A stretch of DNA of 64,000 nucleotides from Nymphaea colorata (lineage: Eukaryota > Streptophyta > Magnoliopsida > Nymphaeales > Nymphaeaceae): NCBI RefSeq assembly GCF_008831285.2, contig NC_045151.1, forward strand, positions 7,827,682-7,891,681. Direction: 5' to 3'. The first letter of the stretch is position 1. The number at the start of each line of letters is the position of its first letter. Made by a program: the position numbers and the translations under genes. The notes beneath the pieces are model-generated. The model searched no databases. It was not told the origin of the DNA and worked only from the letters and a program-made list of their open reading frames with translations. Below are positions 10,855-20,621 of this stretch, piece by piece.

Positions 10855-11465
10855 ACTTGAGTACCCAGAAACACTTGGTGGGTAGATTCAGGTGCTACTA
10901 CTCACATAAGTGTCTTTATCCAAGGTTGCCTAAATTGTCAAACACCAAATGATGCTGGAAGATTCATTTATGTGGGCGATGGCAAAAAGGCGAAAGTTGA
11001 AGCCATAGCATATTTTCAGTTATTGTTAAAGACTGGTTGTTATTTGAATTTGACAGAAACTTATGTGGTGCCGTCTTTTAGATGGAATTTGTTTTCTATT
11101 TCCTCATTGAACAAATTTGGTTATTATTGTTCATTTGGAGGAAGTAAATTTAAGTTGTTTCTGCACTCAAATTTGATAGTCATTGGTTCTTTATCTGGTA
11201 GCGATAACATTTATTTGCTTGATACGATTGCTTCATATCATGAAACCTTGCATGCTACATTTAGTGGAACTAAAAGAAAATTAGCCAATGAGAATTCTGC
11301 TATATTGTGGCATAGTCGCTTAGGACATATCTCTGAAAAGTGAATAAAAAGGCTTATGTCGAATGGAATTCTTGAGTCCCTTGATTTTGCAGACTTTAAT
11401 GTTTGTATTGAAAGTATAAAGGAAAAACGAACAAACATTAAGGGGTTATAAGTTTTATAATCCAA
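10855..11465 (+). pseudogene. Copia protease and GAG-pre-integrase remnant
   Basis: The aspartic protease signature D-S-G-A is encoded at 10885-10896, after a WWV-type lead. The frame from 10972 continues into a GAG-pre-integrase zinc region with LWHSRLGH (about 11305-11330). A stop follows at 11341-11343, then a short in-frame continuation to about 11450. The HHCC zinc region is only partly present. Immediately afterwards the sequence jumps to the region that normally follows integrase, so the catalytic core of integrase is missing. Confidence 0.85.
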
Positions 11466-12619
11466 CCCGTAAGTCTTTCTTTAAAACGGGAAATGCCCAT
11501 TTCTTTGAGGATATTGAGTTTGGGGGAGTTGATTAGGTTAAACATATTGTCTTTGAAGAGAGACGTGAGTCTACTCATACAGATGTTGAAATCAATAGTC
11601 AGGTCTTTGTTTCTGCCAATGTTCCATCAACATATTCAGAAGAAGACAATGATGTCGATCTCCTTACTGAAGAACAAACTCAACAACCTCAAGAAAATCA
11701 AGTAGAGGTGCCACTGAGGAGATCCACTAGAGAGAGGAGAAATACAATTTCAAATGATTTTGTCTATTTCCAAGAACATGATGTTGATATGGGCTTAATG
11801 GAAGATGATTCTATCAACTTCCAGCAAGCAATAAAGAGTTCTAAATCTTATAAGTGGATAGATGCCATGAATGAAGAAATAAAGTCCATGATGGACAATG
11901 ACGTATGAGATATTGTTCCCTTACCTGAAGGTGTGAAACCCATTGGTTGTAAATGGATATTTAAAACCAAGAGGGATTCATTAGGTAACATCGAAAGGTA
12001 TAAGGCACGTCTTGTCACAAAAGGCTTTACTCAAAAGGAAGGCATTGATTATACAGAGACTTTCTCTCCAGTTTCGTTGAAAGACTCTTTCAGGACTATA
12101 ATGGCACTTGTGGCTCATTTTGACTTAGAGCTGCATTAGATGGATGTAAAGATAACGTTTCTAAATGGAGACATTGATGAAACGATATATATGGTGCAAC
12201 CAGACAACTTTATTTTAGAAGATGCAAAGAAAATGGTCTGCAAACTTAAGAAATTCATCTATGGGTTAAAGCAAGCTTCCTGTCAGTGGTATTACAAATT
12301 TCATTAAATTATAGTTTCATTTGGTTTCGAGACTAATATGGTTAATGAATGAGTATACCAAAACTTTGGTGGGGCAAATTTATCTTTCTAGTTTTATATG
12401 TAGATTATATATTGTTGGCAAGTAATGATGTGGGCATATTGCATGAAACTAAGAAATTTTGTCAACAAAGTTTGACATTAAGGATCTTTGTTGTGCATCC
12501 TTTGTATTGGGGATCCAAATATTTTGAGATCGTTCTCGGGGTATTCTTGGATTATCACAAGAGGCTTACATTGATAAGGTGCTTCCGCGATATGGCATGA
12601 AGGATTCTAAACCAGGAGA
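11440..12619 (+). pseudogene. Copia post-integrase and reverse transcriptase remnant
   Basis: After the integrase gap the sequence gives the typical proline- and serine-rich linker and LRRSTRERR-like motif (about 11710-11740), then the reverse transcriptase start (KWIFKTKRD near 11950, RLVTKGFTQ near 12008). In-frame stops lie at 11906-11908 and 12137-12139, and another follows near 12304. The catalytic YVDD motif at 12397-12408 reads YVDY, so one metal-binding aspartate is lost. The frame then drifts until the nested MITE at 12620. The enzyme is dead. Confidence 0.9.
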
Positions 12620-12881
12620 CAATGTTGTAAAAAGCGTATCCTAAGCCGTATCGGTTTGGCTTTAAGATACGTTGTATCGTAAAATATCGTAACCGTATCG
12701 TTTTTTTTAATAAATCAGAAAAAATAGAAAAAAGTTCAAAAAATTCATAAAAATCAGTAAAAAACAAGAATAATATGTTTTTTTTATAAAAAACACATAG
12801 ATTTATAAGTCATAAGGTCCATAAGTCTGAGATACCATATCGTACGTATCGGTCTCGTATCGTACGTATCGTACAACACTA
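12620..12881. mobile_element. hAT-like MITE nested in the copia, 262 bp
   Basis: The left end is CAATGTTGTA and the right end is TACAACACTA; the inverted arms match at 8 of 10 positions. It is flanked by the exact 8-bp duplication CCAGGAGA (12612-12619 and 12882-12889). Subterminal DNA on both sides is full of GTATCG/CGATAC words, with CGTACGTATC repeated near the right end, and the centre is A-rich. It has no coding capacity. Its position inside the reverse transcriptase shows it arrived after the copia. Confidence 0.88.
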
Positions 12882-13556
12882 CCAGGAGATACTCCAGTTG
12901 CTAAAGGAGACAAGTTTAGTCTTAAACAGTGCCCTAAAAGTGAAATCAAATCTAAGGAAATGGAAATGATTCCCTATTCGTCTGTTGTGGGAAGCCTTAT
13001 GTATGTTCAGGTTTGTACTCGTCCGGATATTGCATTTATCGTTGGAATGTTAGGCAGATACTTAAGTGATCCTGGTATGGATCATTGTAAAGCAGCCAAA
13101 AGAGTTTTGAGGTACTTACAAAGAACAAAAGATTTTATGCTCACATACAGGAAGTCAGATCAGTTGGAGATCATTGGGTATTCAGATTCTGACTTTGTAG
13201 GGTGCCAAGACAGTAGCATAGCATGTTACGAGGCATCCAATCATGCTTTGTAATTGCTGAATTTTGTCACGGGGCTACGCATTATGAATAGTATAAAAAG
13301 ACCACTAAGGTTATTGTGTGACAATAATTCAGCAATCATGTACTCTAATAACAGCCGCAGTTTGTCAAAGTCGAAGTACATCGACATTAAGTTTTGGGCT
13401 GTTAAAGAGAGAATACAGAATGGTCAAGTGTCTTTAGAGCATATTGGGACAAACTCTATGATTGCGGATCTGCTTACTAAGGGTTTAACACATAAGGTCT
13501 TTCACGAACATGTTGTTCGTATGAGGGTGTTATCCTTGGATGATGTGTTGGTTTAG
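12882..13556 (+). pseudogene. Copia reverse transcriptase tail and RNase H remnant
   Basis: Reading resumes after the MITE with the motif order of the copia RT/RNase H junction: PYSSVVGSLMY, TRPDIAF, RVLRYL and IGYSDSDF (12960-13200). The next part is shortened: the stretch between the SDSDF motif and the LLCDNNSA motif (about 13310) is partly deleted and a stop lies at 13251-13253. The C-terminal IKFWAVKERI...ADLLTKGL block follows and ends at 13556, about 390 bp before the 3' LTR. Confidence 0.9.
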
Positions 13557-13939
13557 TGAGAATTTGTATTTTGTTTGCTCTTATGTATAGACACATATTC
13601 AGTTTTCTGCAGAATAAATTTTAAAGTTCTTTGGTTCCATTCTGTGTTTATGTTTTGATCTCCATAAGGTTTTAAAGTTGGACCAGTTGAGAATAGGCAT
13701 GTTGTAATCACATTACACGTAATTCTTATGTTATACATCCATATCAGATCTATGTCATTGGTTATGTTAACATTTGTGACCATTGAAGATTTAGCTAATT
13801 TTAATATAGCGAAAGCCGTTTTTGTTCTGTGTTGATATGATCAAGGACGAGATTGGTGAAAATGACGTTTAATAAGATAGCAGTTATGAGATCCTAAGGT
13901 TTTGTGTAATGTCTGAATGTATAAAGACATATTTGGCCC

Positions 13940-13949
13940 AAGTGGGAGA
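13940..13949 (+). other. Polypurine tract
   Basis: AAGTGGGAGA lies one base before the 3' LTR, the expected plus-strand priming site. Confidence 0.85.
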
Positions 13950-13950
13950 T

Positions 13951-14421
13951 TGTAAGATCATTTGGTGGGCCGGCATATGTCTATGAGGAATTTCAGACAT
14001 TATGGCTGTCTTAAGGTAAATATCCGCTTAAGTGATTGTGTTTTGGGATATTACGTCATTTTAGATTGTATGGGGTAATTTTGAAATGTACAGATACCTG
14101 TACGCAATTACGACTCTTTGATGGGTTGAATCCATAATTGCCCTTAATATAAAATGGTAGTGGTCCCTGGGGTCGTACAATGGTTACTTGAAACGTTGGT
14201 TTTTAAGATTGTCTCTTCTCCATCTGAGAGAGACCTCACGTGCGCCGCAAAGACCCTGAAAGATCCTACTGCGATCTACCGTCCAGTTCTTCAAATGGAT
14301 TCAGGTACGCTTCCACTACAGTTAAGTTTATTTTGTTTAATTCAATGATTTAGCATGAACATGATCCTGTTTAGGATATATATGTTTGGTTTTGTATATG
14401 CATGAAGGAGAAATCCCAACA
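13951..14421 (+). repeat. 3' LTR of the copia element
   Basis: The LTR is 471 bp and pairs with the 5' LTR. The differences are mostly transitions, as expected for methylated plant transposon DNA. The G-box CACGTG is kept at 14237-14242. It ends at the CATTT duplication. Confidence 0.95.
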
Positions 14422-14757
14422 CATTTAGGTTAGTTCTCCATGGCTGCCAGCCTGCCAATAACCCTTAAGGGCGAATAGACCGTCCACCCAATGCTGCTAT
14501 CCGCTTCTACTATGGCTGGGCTTAATCACAGTAGGAGACTTGGTGGCAACAACTGGAATGAAATATCATTTAATCGAGCCAGCTTTGGAAATGGCTGGAG
14601 CTTCACAAGAATTGTGCGCACCAAGGTTGAAGATCTTGATCAAGTTTGTCTGTGCGACTTTGGTTTTTAGATTTTCAGTGTGATTTTTTTTTTTTGGTGA
14701 AACTTGATAGTGAAATGTGACCCAAAAATTTTGTTTCCAAATAGTTCCTCGTAAAAG
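14422..14757. other. Host DNA between copia and hAT insertions
   Basis: About 336 bp with no gene that I can see. It is the only host sequence left between the two insertions and was probably part of the upstream region of the PIF gene. Confidence 0.6.
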
Positions 14758-14992
14758 CTACATCACACAGACTCGCCTAAATAGGTCGAGTACCCGTGTC
14801 AACTCGCCGACACGGCGATTCCGACACAGGACTCGGCTGGACACCTCTTGGATCAGTTTTGGGTCATATCCGATCCAAAGTCCCAATTCAAACCCAACGT
14901 CTTAACTTGACGCCGAAAACCCTCGTCAGTCGTCCCTCGACTTCTCTCCACTTCGCTTCACCGGCGTGCTGCAGCAGAGGACTTGGGTGACA

Positions 14993-17775
14993 ATGGCAGG
15001 CGACGGCGTCCGGCGATCCACGGCGACGTCTGGTGGTGTCCGACGGCCGCCGCCGGCGGTGACAGAGAGGTAAGTGGTTTTTATTTTGATTTTTTCCGAT
15101 AGTAGAACTTAGGTTTGTCGATTTGGAGTTTATTACAGTTTTGGATTTGTCGATTTGGGGGTTTTTTTCGTCGTTCTTCATCCTAATCTCTTCTTCTATG
15201 CCCTATGGACATTTTTTGATTTGGGGGTTTCTGACGATTTGGGGGTTTTTGCCGATTTGGGGGTTTCTGTCGATTTGGGGGTTTTTTCCGTCGTTCTTCA
15301 TCTTAATCTCTTCTTCTATGCCCTATGGACATTTTTTGATTTGGGGGTTTTTGCCGATTTGGGGGTTTTTGTCGATTTGGGGGTTTCTTGTTGGTTGTGC
15401 TACTGTTTTTGTTGCTTTTGCCGATTTGAGTGTGTTTGTTGTATACTTGTATTGTTTTATTCCTTTACATTTACGTTCATTATATGTTTTTTGCATCTTT
15501 TTTTTATTTTTAATGTAGCAGAGGGAACAATTGGAATGGAGTCTCTATATGTACTCCTACAAGTTCAAGTCATGCATCTGGTTCACTTTCACAAGAGCAA
15601 GAAGACCGACCACCATTATGGTCATACGTGCAAATGAAAGGGAAACTTCCTGGCAGTGGTGGAAATGTTAATTTTGTTTGTTCTTTCTGTGGGATAGAGT
15701 TCATTGGATCATATACAAGAGTGAAAGCGCATCTGTTAAAAATCAGTAGACAAGGAATTCAAGGATGTAAGAAAATCAGTAAGGAGAGTTTGAATCAGTT
15801 GAAGAAAGAACAAGAAGCCTTTGAAAAAAAGAAAGGCACGACATCATCTGATTATATTGACATTGCTTCAATTATAAATGATGATGTTAAGGATAGTCTA
15901 AAGAAAAGAAAAGTTTACGTGAATCAAAAATCAATTGAGGAGTCATTCAGTTTACAAGGACGGCGAGAATTAGATCTAAAAGTGGCACAATTTTTTTATG
16001 CTAACTGCATACCATTTAATGTAGCTAGAAGTCCATATTGGAGAGATTTAGTTACATGTATTGCAAATAGTAACTTGTCTGGGTATGTTCCTCCTAGTTC
16101 TGAACGGCTTCGCACTGTACTACTAGAACAACAAAAGACTCGAGTGAACAAACTGTTAGAGTATCAACTCACAACTTGGGAGCAACATGGAGTTTCTATT
16201 GTTTCTGATGGCTGGACAGATTTGCAAAGGTGCCCTCTTATTAATTTCATTGCAACTTCTGCAGATGGACCAATTTTCTTAAAAGCAGTATATGCATTTG
16301 GTGAATACAAAAGTGCTGAATATTTGAAAGGATTGTTTATAGAAGTAATTGAAGAAGTGGGGAAAGAAAATGTTGTTCAAATAATTACAGACAATGCACC
16401 TGTATGCAGAGCAGCTGGAATTGCGGTAGAACAAGATTACCCTCATATCTTTTGGACTCCTTGTGCAGTCCATAGCTTAAATTTGGCTTTAAAGAGTACA
16501 TGCAATCCACCAAGTGAAGAGCAAGATCCTCATGCTTATGAATTATGTTCATGGATTCAAGACTTGGAAAAAGATGTTAGGCGCATCAGAAATTTCATAG
16601 TAAATCATCAACATGCACTTCACATTTATAACAAGCATTCTGATCTGAAATTGCTAAGAGTTGCAGAGACACGTTTTGCATCTTTAATTGTTATGATCAA
16701 AAGGATAAAAAGGGTTAAAAGTGCATTGATCAGTATGGTGACTGATGATGAATGAAATTTCTATCGTGCTGATGATGATGACAAAGCTCAGGCAATCAAA
16801 AAATTGATTCTTGAAGACAAGTGGTGGGATAAAATCTTTTATTTTCTTGCATTCACAGAGCCGATTTGGGAGATGTTGAGAGTTCTTGATTGTGATAATG
16901 CAATGTTGCACTGTGTTTATGAGATGTGGGATATGATTGAAAAAATTCAAGAGGTCATTTTTAGGCACGAGAAAAAAAATTTTGCACTTGAAGATTCAGC
17001 ATTTTTTTATCATGCGCATAAAATTTTGATTGCAAGATGGGATAAAAGTAGCAATCCTCTTCAATGCATGGCACATTCATTGAATCCTAAATATTATGGT
17101 AAGAAGTGGCTTGCAGCAGGTATTGGAAGAACCCCACCACATAAGGATTCACAATTATAAAAAAACAGGGTGGCATGTGTTAATAAAATCTTTATTGATG
17201 AACATCAAAATCAAAGAGCAAATGAAGAGTTTGCAAGGTTTTCTACTGGGATTGGAGAAGATGCAAGTGCAACTGTAGATAAAATGAATATCCACCTCTA
17301 GCTTGGTGGATTAAACATGGACATTTTTATCCTACTCTTCAATACCTTGCTTTGAGATTGTTAGTTCAACCTGCTACATCTTCATGCTGTGAGAGAAATT
17401 GGAGTACATATTCACAAATCCACACCATAAAACGAAATAATCTCACAAGCAAACGTGCAGAAGATCTGGTTTATGTGCATTCTAACCTTCGACTTCTATC
17501 AAGAATGAAAAAAGAATATAGGTAAATAAGTATATTATTTATTCATTTAGATGTTTCTCCTCTTATTACCTAATATCATAATAATTACAATTTGTTTTGT
17601 CTTGTAGGGAAGGAGAAACCAAAATTGGGATGTGAATGTTGAGGACTTCAACTTAGAAGAAGACAATGAACTTGAAGCTGTTAATTCAAGTTTTGAAAAA
17701 CCTTCTATTCCAGCATCCTCTATTGTGCAAGAAGAACAAGAAGAAGAAAACGATTTGTCATTTGAGCATTCATAA
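14993..17775 (+). pseudogene. hAT transposase (BED finger, DUF659, hAT dimer), broken
   Basis: Exon 1 runs 14993-15069 with donor GTAAGT. Exon 2 starts at 15519 and joins it in frame to the long frame through 15628-16752. Near the start is a BED-type zinc finger (FVCSFCG, then a His and Cys about 25 residues on). The catalytic region shows VSDGWTD, ITDNAPVCRAAG and WTPCAVHSLNL, typical of plant hAT transposases. Lesions: an in-frame TGA at 16753-16755, TAA at 17158-17160, a frameshift near 17285 before the AWWIKHG and ATSSCCERNWS dimerisation part, and a second shift after an apparent intron (about 17524-17608). The gene once cut and pasted the element; it is now inactive. Confidence 0.9.
15151..15390 (+). 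repeat. G-run minisatellite in the hAT intron
   Basis: CGATTTGGGGGTTTTTG-like units of about 18 bp recur eight times. They are arranged in two blocks because a segment of about 120 bp (CGTCGTTCTTCAT through the G-runs) is itself duplicated. The array lies wholly inside intron 1 of the transposase gene. Confidence 0.9.
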
Positions 17776-18045
17776 TGTGTAGAATGATGATAAACAATGT
17801 TTTGTGATTCACAATCTTTTGTTTGTGATGGACAAGGTGTCAAGGACAATGTTTTGTGATGGACAAGGACAATGTTTTGTTTGAGATTATATTAGTGAAC
17901 TATTTTTCTTTTTTTTTAATTTTATTTATTTTTTAGAATATTTAATTTAGCCGTGTCAGCGTATCCAAAAATTTTGAAAATTACCGTACCCGTACCCGCA
18001 TCCCCATATCCGCACCCGTATCACATTCGCATTCGTGTGACATAG

Positions 18046-19191
18046 CGTAAAAGGCTTGCGCCTGTTGACTTGTGCAAGCAACCTCACGAATGGAATAGTG
18101 TAATTTCGTCTAAAAGGGTTCAGCTACTCAAACTTATCCCTCGCTATTTTCTTTTTTGGACATTGAGGATCCTTTCGCTCTGAAGATAGATTTTCACTTT
18201 CTGTGAGGCTTCCCCCCTCATTAATTCTGTGCAAGAGTCTGTGTTTCAGAAGGACGTGAATCACGAATTAACCACGGTTAACACTTGGTTGAGTTGTGCG
18301 TGTACTCGCGGGTTCTAATATTTCTTCTGTTCGAAGGTGCGGTGACAAACCCATGATTGATATCCTCCATACTCGGTGCCGAGACGGCGGAGAGTGCAGC
18401 GAGACATCACTGTACCAGGTCTGCCTCTATAGTTTAATACCACTGCAGCTTCGGCCCCCCTCACAAAATAATGATGGTACCACGAGAACAATGCCTTACG
18501 GGTAGGTTGGTGTGTAGTCTTCTTCTCCTTTGTTTTCATGACGATGGTTCTGAGTGGTTCGAAGTTTCGCAGAAAACAGTGCAGGGATTGCATGGTTTGT
18601 GATGTTATCTTTGTTTTGAACTGTTCTGGGTTATGAAAAGGGTTCGTGAATTATTAGTTTCTTGAGAGTTACGATCAATTTTCCGTTTTCTTTTGGTATG
18701 CAAGATTGTGGTGGACACCTTTCTGCTTTGGTTATCAGCTGCCTGTTACTTCATGCGTTACTTATGTTGATCTTTAACTTTCGATATGTCTTTTTGGGTT
18801 ATTGGTGTGACGTTTTGCTAATTAACTATCCATATCAGGTTGGTTTCGGCTGGAATATCTTTACCCATTTCTCCCTTCTTGTTTTCCTTCTGATAGTAAA
18901 AATGATCCTTTTTCGAGAGAAATTTTTTCCTGTTCTGAAGTCTGTTGTGCCATTGGACATCTTAATGAGGATCTGCCGGCCGTTGCTGTTTTCCTATTTT
19001 TCTCGCTTCTTTTTCTTCCTCCTCAATTCAGTTAAAATTTGTATTGGCCATGATCATTGCTGTTCTTCTAAATTTTGTTTCGGTAGGTTCTGCTCTGATT
19101 TCTTGTCTCTGTTCTAGTGACTGTTCTATTCTGTTTGGATTTCGAAATTAAGTACGTCTGCTTAAAGTACCTTTATGGAATATCATTTCAG
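18046..19191 (+). promoter_or_regulatory. Upstream region and probable 5' UTR intron of the PIF gene
   Basis: This covers the remaining upstream DNA between the hAT element and the leader exon. Possible untranslated exon ends are at about 18418 (CCAG followed by GTCTGC) and 18501 (CGG followed by GTAGGT). The T-rich DNA from 18510 to 19191 looks like an intron ending TTTCAG at 19186-19191. PIF genes often have leader introns, but the transcription start is not visible. I see no clear TATA box. Confidence 0.4.
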
Positions 19192-19324
19192 TGAGAAGGA
19201 GGAGTCTGTTGTGAAGGGATGAATAAATGCCTTCAGGACGGGGTTATCGAGTAGACAAGAAAATAATTACCTGGTTTTTCTCAACATCCGACGAGTGATA
19301 GGATTTCTGGACAAGAACAGAAAC
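19192..19324 (+). promoter_or_regulatory. 5' leader exon with two uORFs
   Basis: The exon is entered at the TTTCAG acceptor and leads to the start codon at 19325. It contains two overlapping upstream reading frames: ATG 19219 to TAG 19252-19254 (11 codons) and ATG 19227 to TGA 19296-19298 (23 codons). The second stops 26 bases before the main start. Such uORFs often lower translation of the main frame; that effect here is inferred. Confidence 0.5.
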
Positions 19325-20588
19325 ATGGGGTAAGTGCCGAGTCAAATTTGTCTCCTTTTATATAGTTTAGCTTTTTTGGCTGCTTTCCTTAAAACAGATT
19401 CCTGTATCAAAATTTTAATATGCGCTATCAATTTCAAATTTGCGTGTTCGTGATCCGGACACTGTTGTTGCATAACAGACAGCAGCAAGAGCTTGTGGAA
19501 TTGCTTTGGAGAAATGGTCACGTTGTCCAGCAGGCCCAAAATCACAAGAAACAGTTGGGTGGTTGTAAAGAATCGCAGTATAATATGAGAACAGAGGAGA
19601 AGAACGAGCGTGCAAGCCTGGAGAAGAATGAAATTGGATGGACCCACCAAAGTTTCAATCCGGGGGGTGAAACTGCACCGTGGCTACGTTCCTTTCCTGA
19701 TGATCCGTTTGATGAACTGTGCTCAAATTTTTTTGACGAGATACCAAGTGTTGTTGCAGCTGAGCCTGCGAGGACAAGAAACGAAGCCCCAGGAAGGGAG
19801 AAAACAGTAAAACAATGTATTTCTGACGCTGTAACCAAGGTTCAAGATTGCAAAGCTGGTAACTTGCCCAAGAACATGGATGAATCAAAGTTCGTTTTTT
19901 CATCATTATCCCATTCAAGTTATGAGGGCAACTCTTCTGGAAACCATGTTGCACCTGTGATGCTGCCCCCTAAAGGACATCTAACTGTTGACACAAAGCC
20001 ATCAACATTGCATCAGGATGCTGCAAAGCTTGTGAATTTCTCACATTTTTCTCTGTCCGCATTGATTTCTATGGCTAATACCGACCCAACTTGTGAAGCT
20101 CTTGGATACAAGCCGAAGAATCCAGTTGCGAAGTCTATAGGCGACCCATTAGTCACTGCAAATGGATCAAACAATTATGCGATAGATCAGAATCAAATGC
20201 AGTTGGATCCACCTTTCCTCTCTACTCAATCTGCTGATAATGTTTTATCTTTGGAAAATGACGTTCCAAGAGGGCTATTAACCACTGGTGACAAAGGACA
20301 ACAACTTGCAGGCGATGTGCTTGAAGGAACCTCATCTTCAGGTGCATCTGGCTGCAGTACTGGGAAGTTTGGCGAGCAAACTACTGGCAAGAATAGCCAG
20401 AAAAGAAAGGCCAGGGATGTCGAAGAGTCTGACTGCCGTAGTGAGGTTAGTGACTCACAGATTTCGATGACTTAATCCTTGAGAAATGGATCTGAGATTT
20501 GCAATTGGATGGATGAAATATTTACTGTTCTCAAAAATATCCTTCAGTATAGCTTTCCTATTTCACAAATATTTATTTCTAGTGTCCT

Positions 20589-20621
<33 letters not shown>

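Larger units (their letters stand above)
8259..14421 (+). mobile_element. Ty1/copia LTR retrotransposon, 6163 bp, defective
   Basis: Paired LTRs (8259-8730 and 13951-14421) start TGTAAGATC and end CCCAACA. The insertion is flanked by the 5-bp duplication CATTT (8254-8258, 14422-14426). A Met-initiator-tRNA primer site follows the 5' LTR and a purine tract precedes the 3' LTR. The interior runs leader, gag remnant, protease, pre-integrase zinc region, reverse transcriptase, RNase H, which is the copia order. The integrase catalytic core is missing, stops and frame changes are frequent, and a MITE is nested at 12620-12881. By eye the LTRs differ at about 30 positions, mostly transitions, so the insertion is moderately young. 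It cannot move without help. Confidence 0.95.
14758..18045 (+). mobile_element. hAT DNA transposon, 3288 bp, decayed
   Basis: The ends are CTACATCACAC and, inverted, CTATGTCACAC, with further weaker match inward. They are flanked by the exact 8-bp duplication CGTAAAAG (14750-14757 and 18046-18053), the hallmark of hAT. Subterminal repeats of the CCCGTATCC / CGGGTA kind occur on the right (17940-18040). The element carries one spliced transposase gene, now broken. It sits about 1.3 kb upstream of the PIF start codon, in the same orientation. Confidence 0.93.

Noticed and set aside
15123-15637. Two overlapping frames of 131 and 160 codons with repeated WGF / LGV motifs
   Set aside because: They translate the intron minisatellite of the hAT transposase gene; the splice sites at 15070 and 15518 remove it.
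18662-19117. 151-codon hydrophobic frame upstream of the PIF gene
   Set aside because: T-rich intronic DNA between leader exons; the Phe/Leu/Ser content follows from base composition and no membrane protein family is recognisable.
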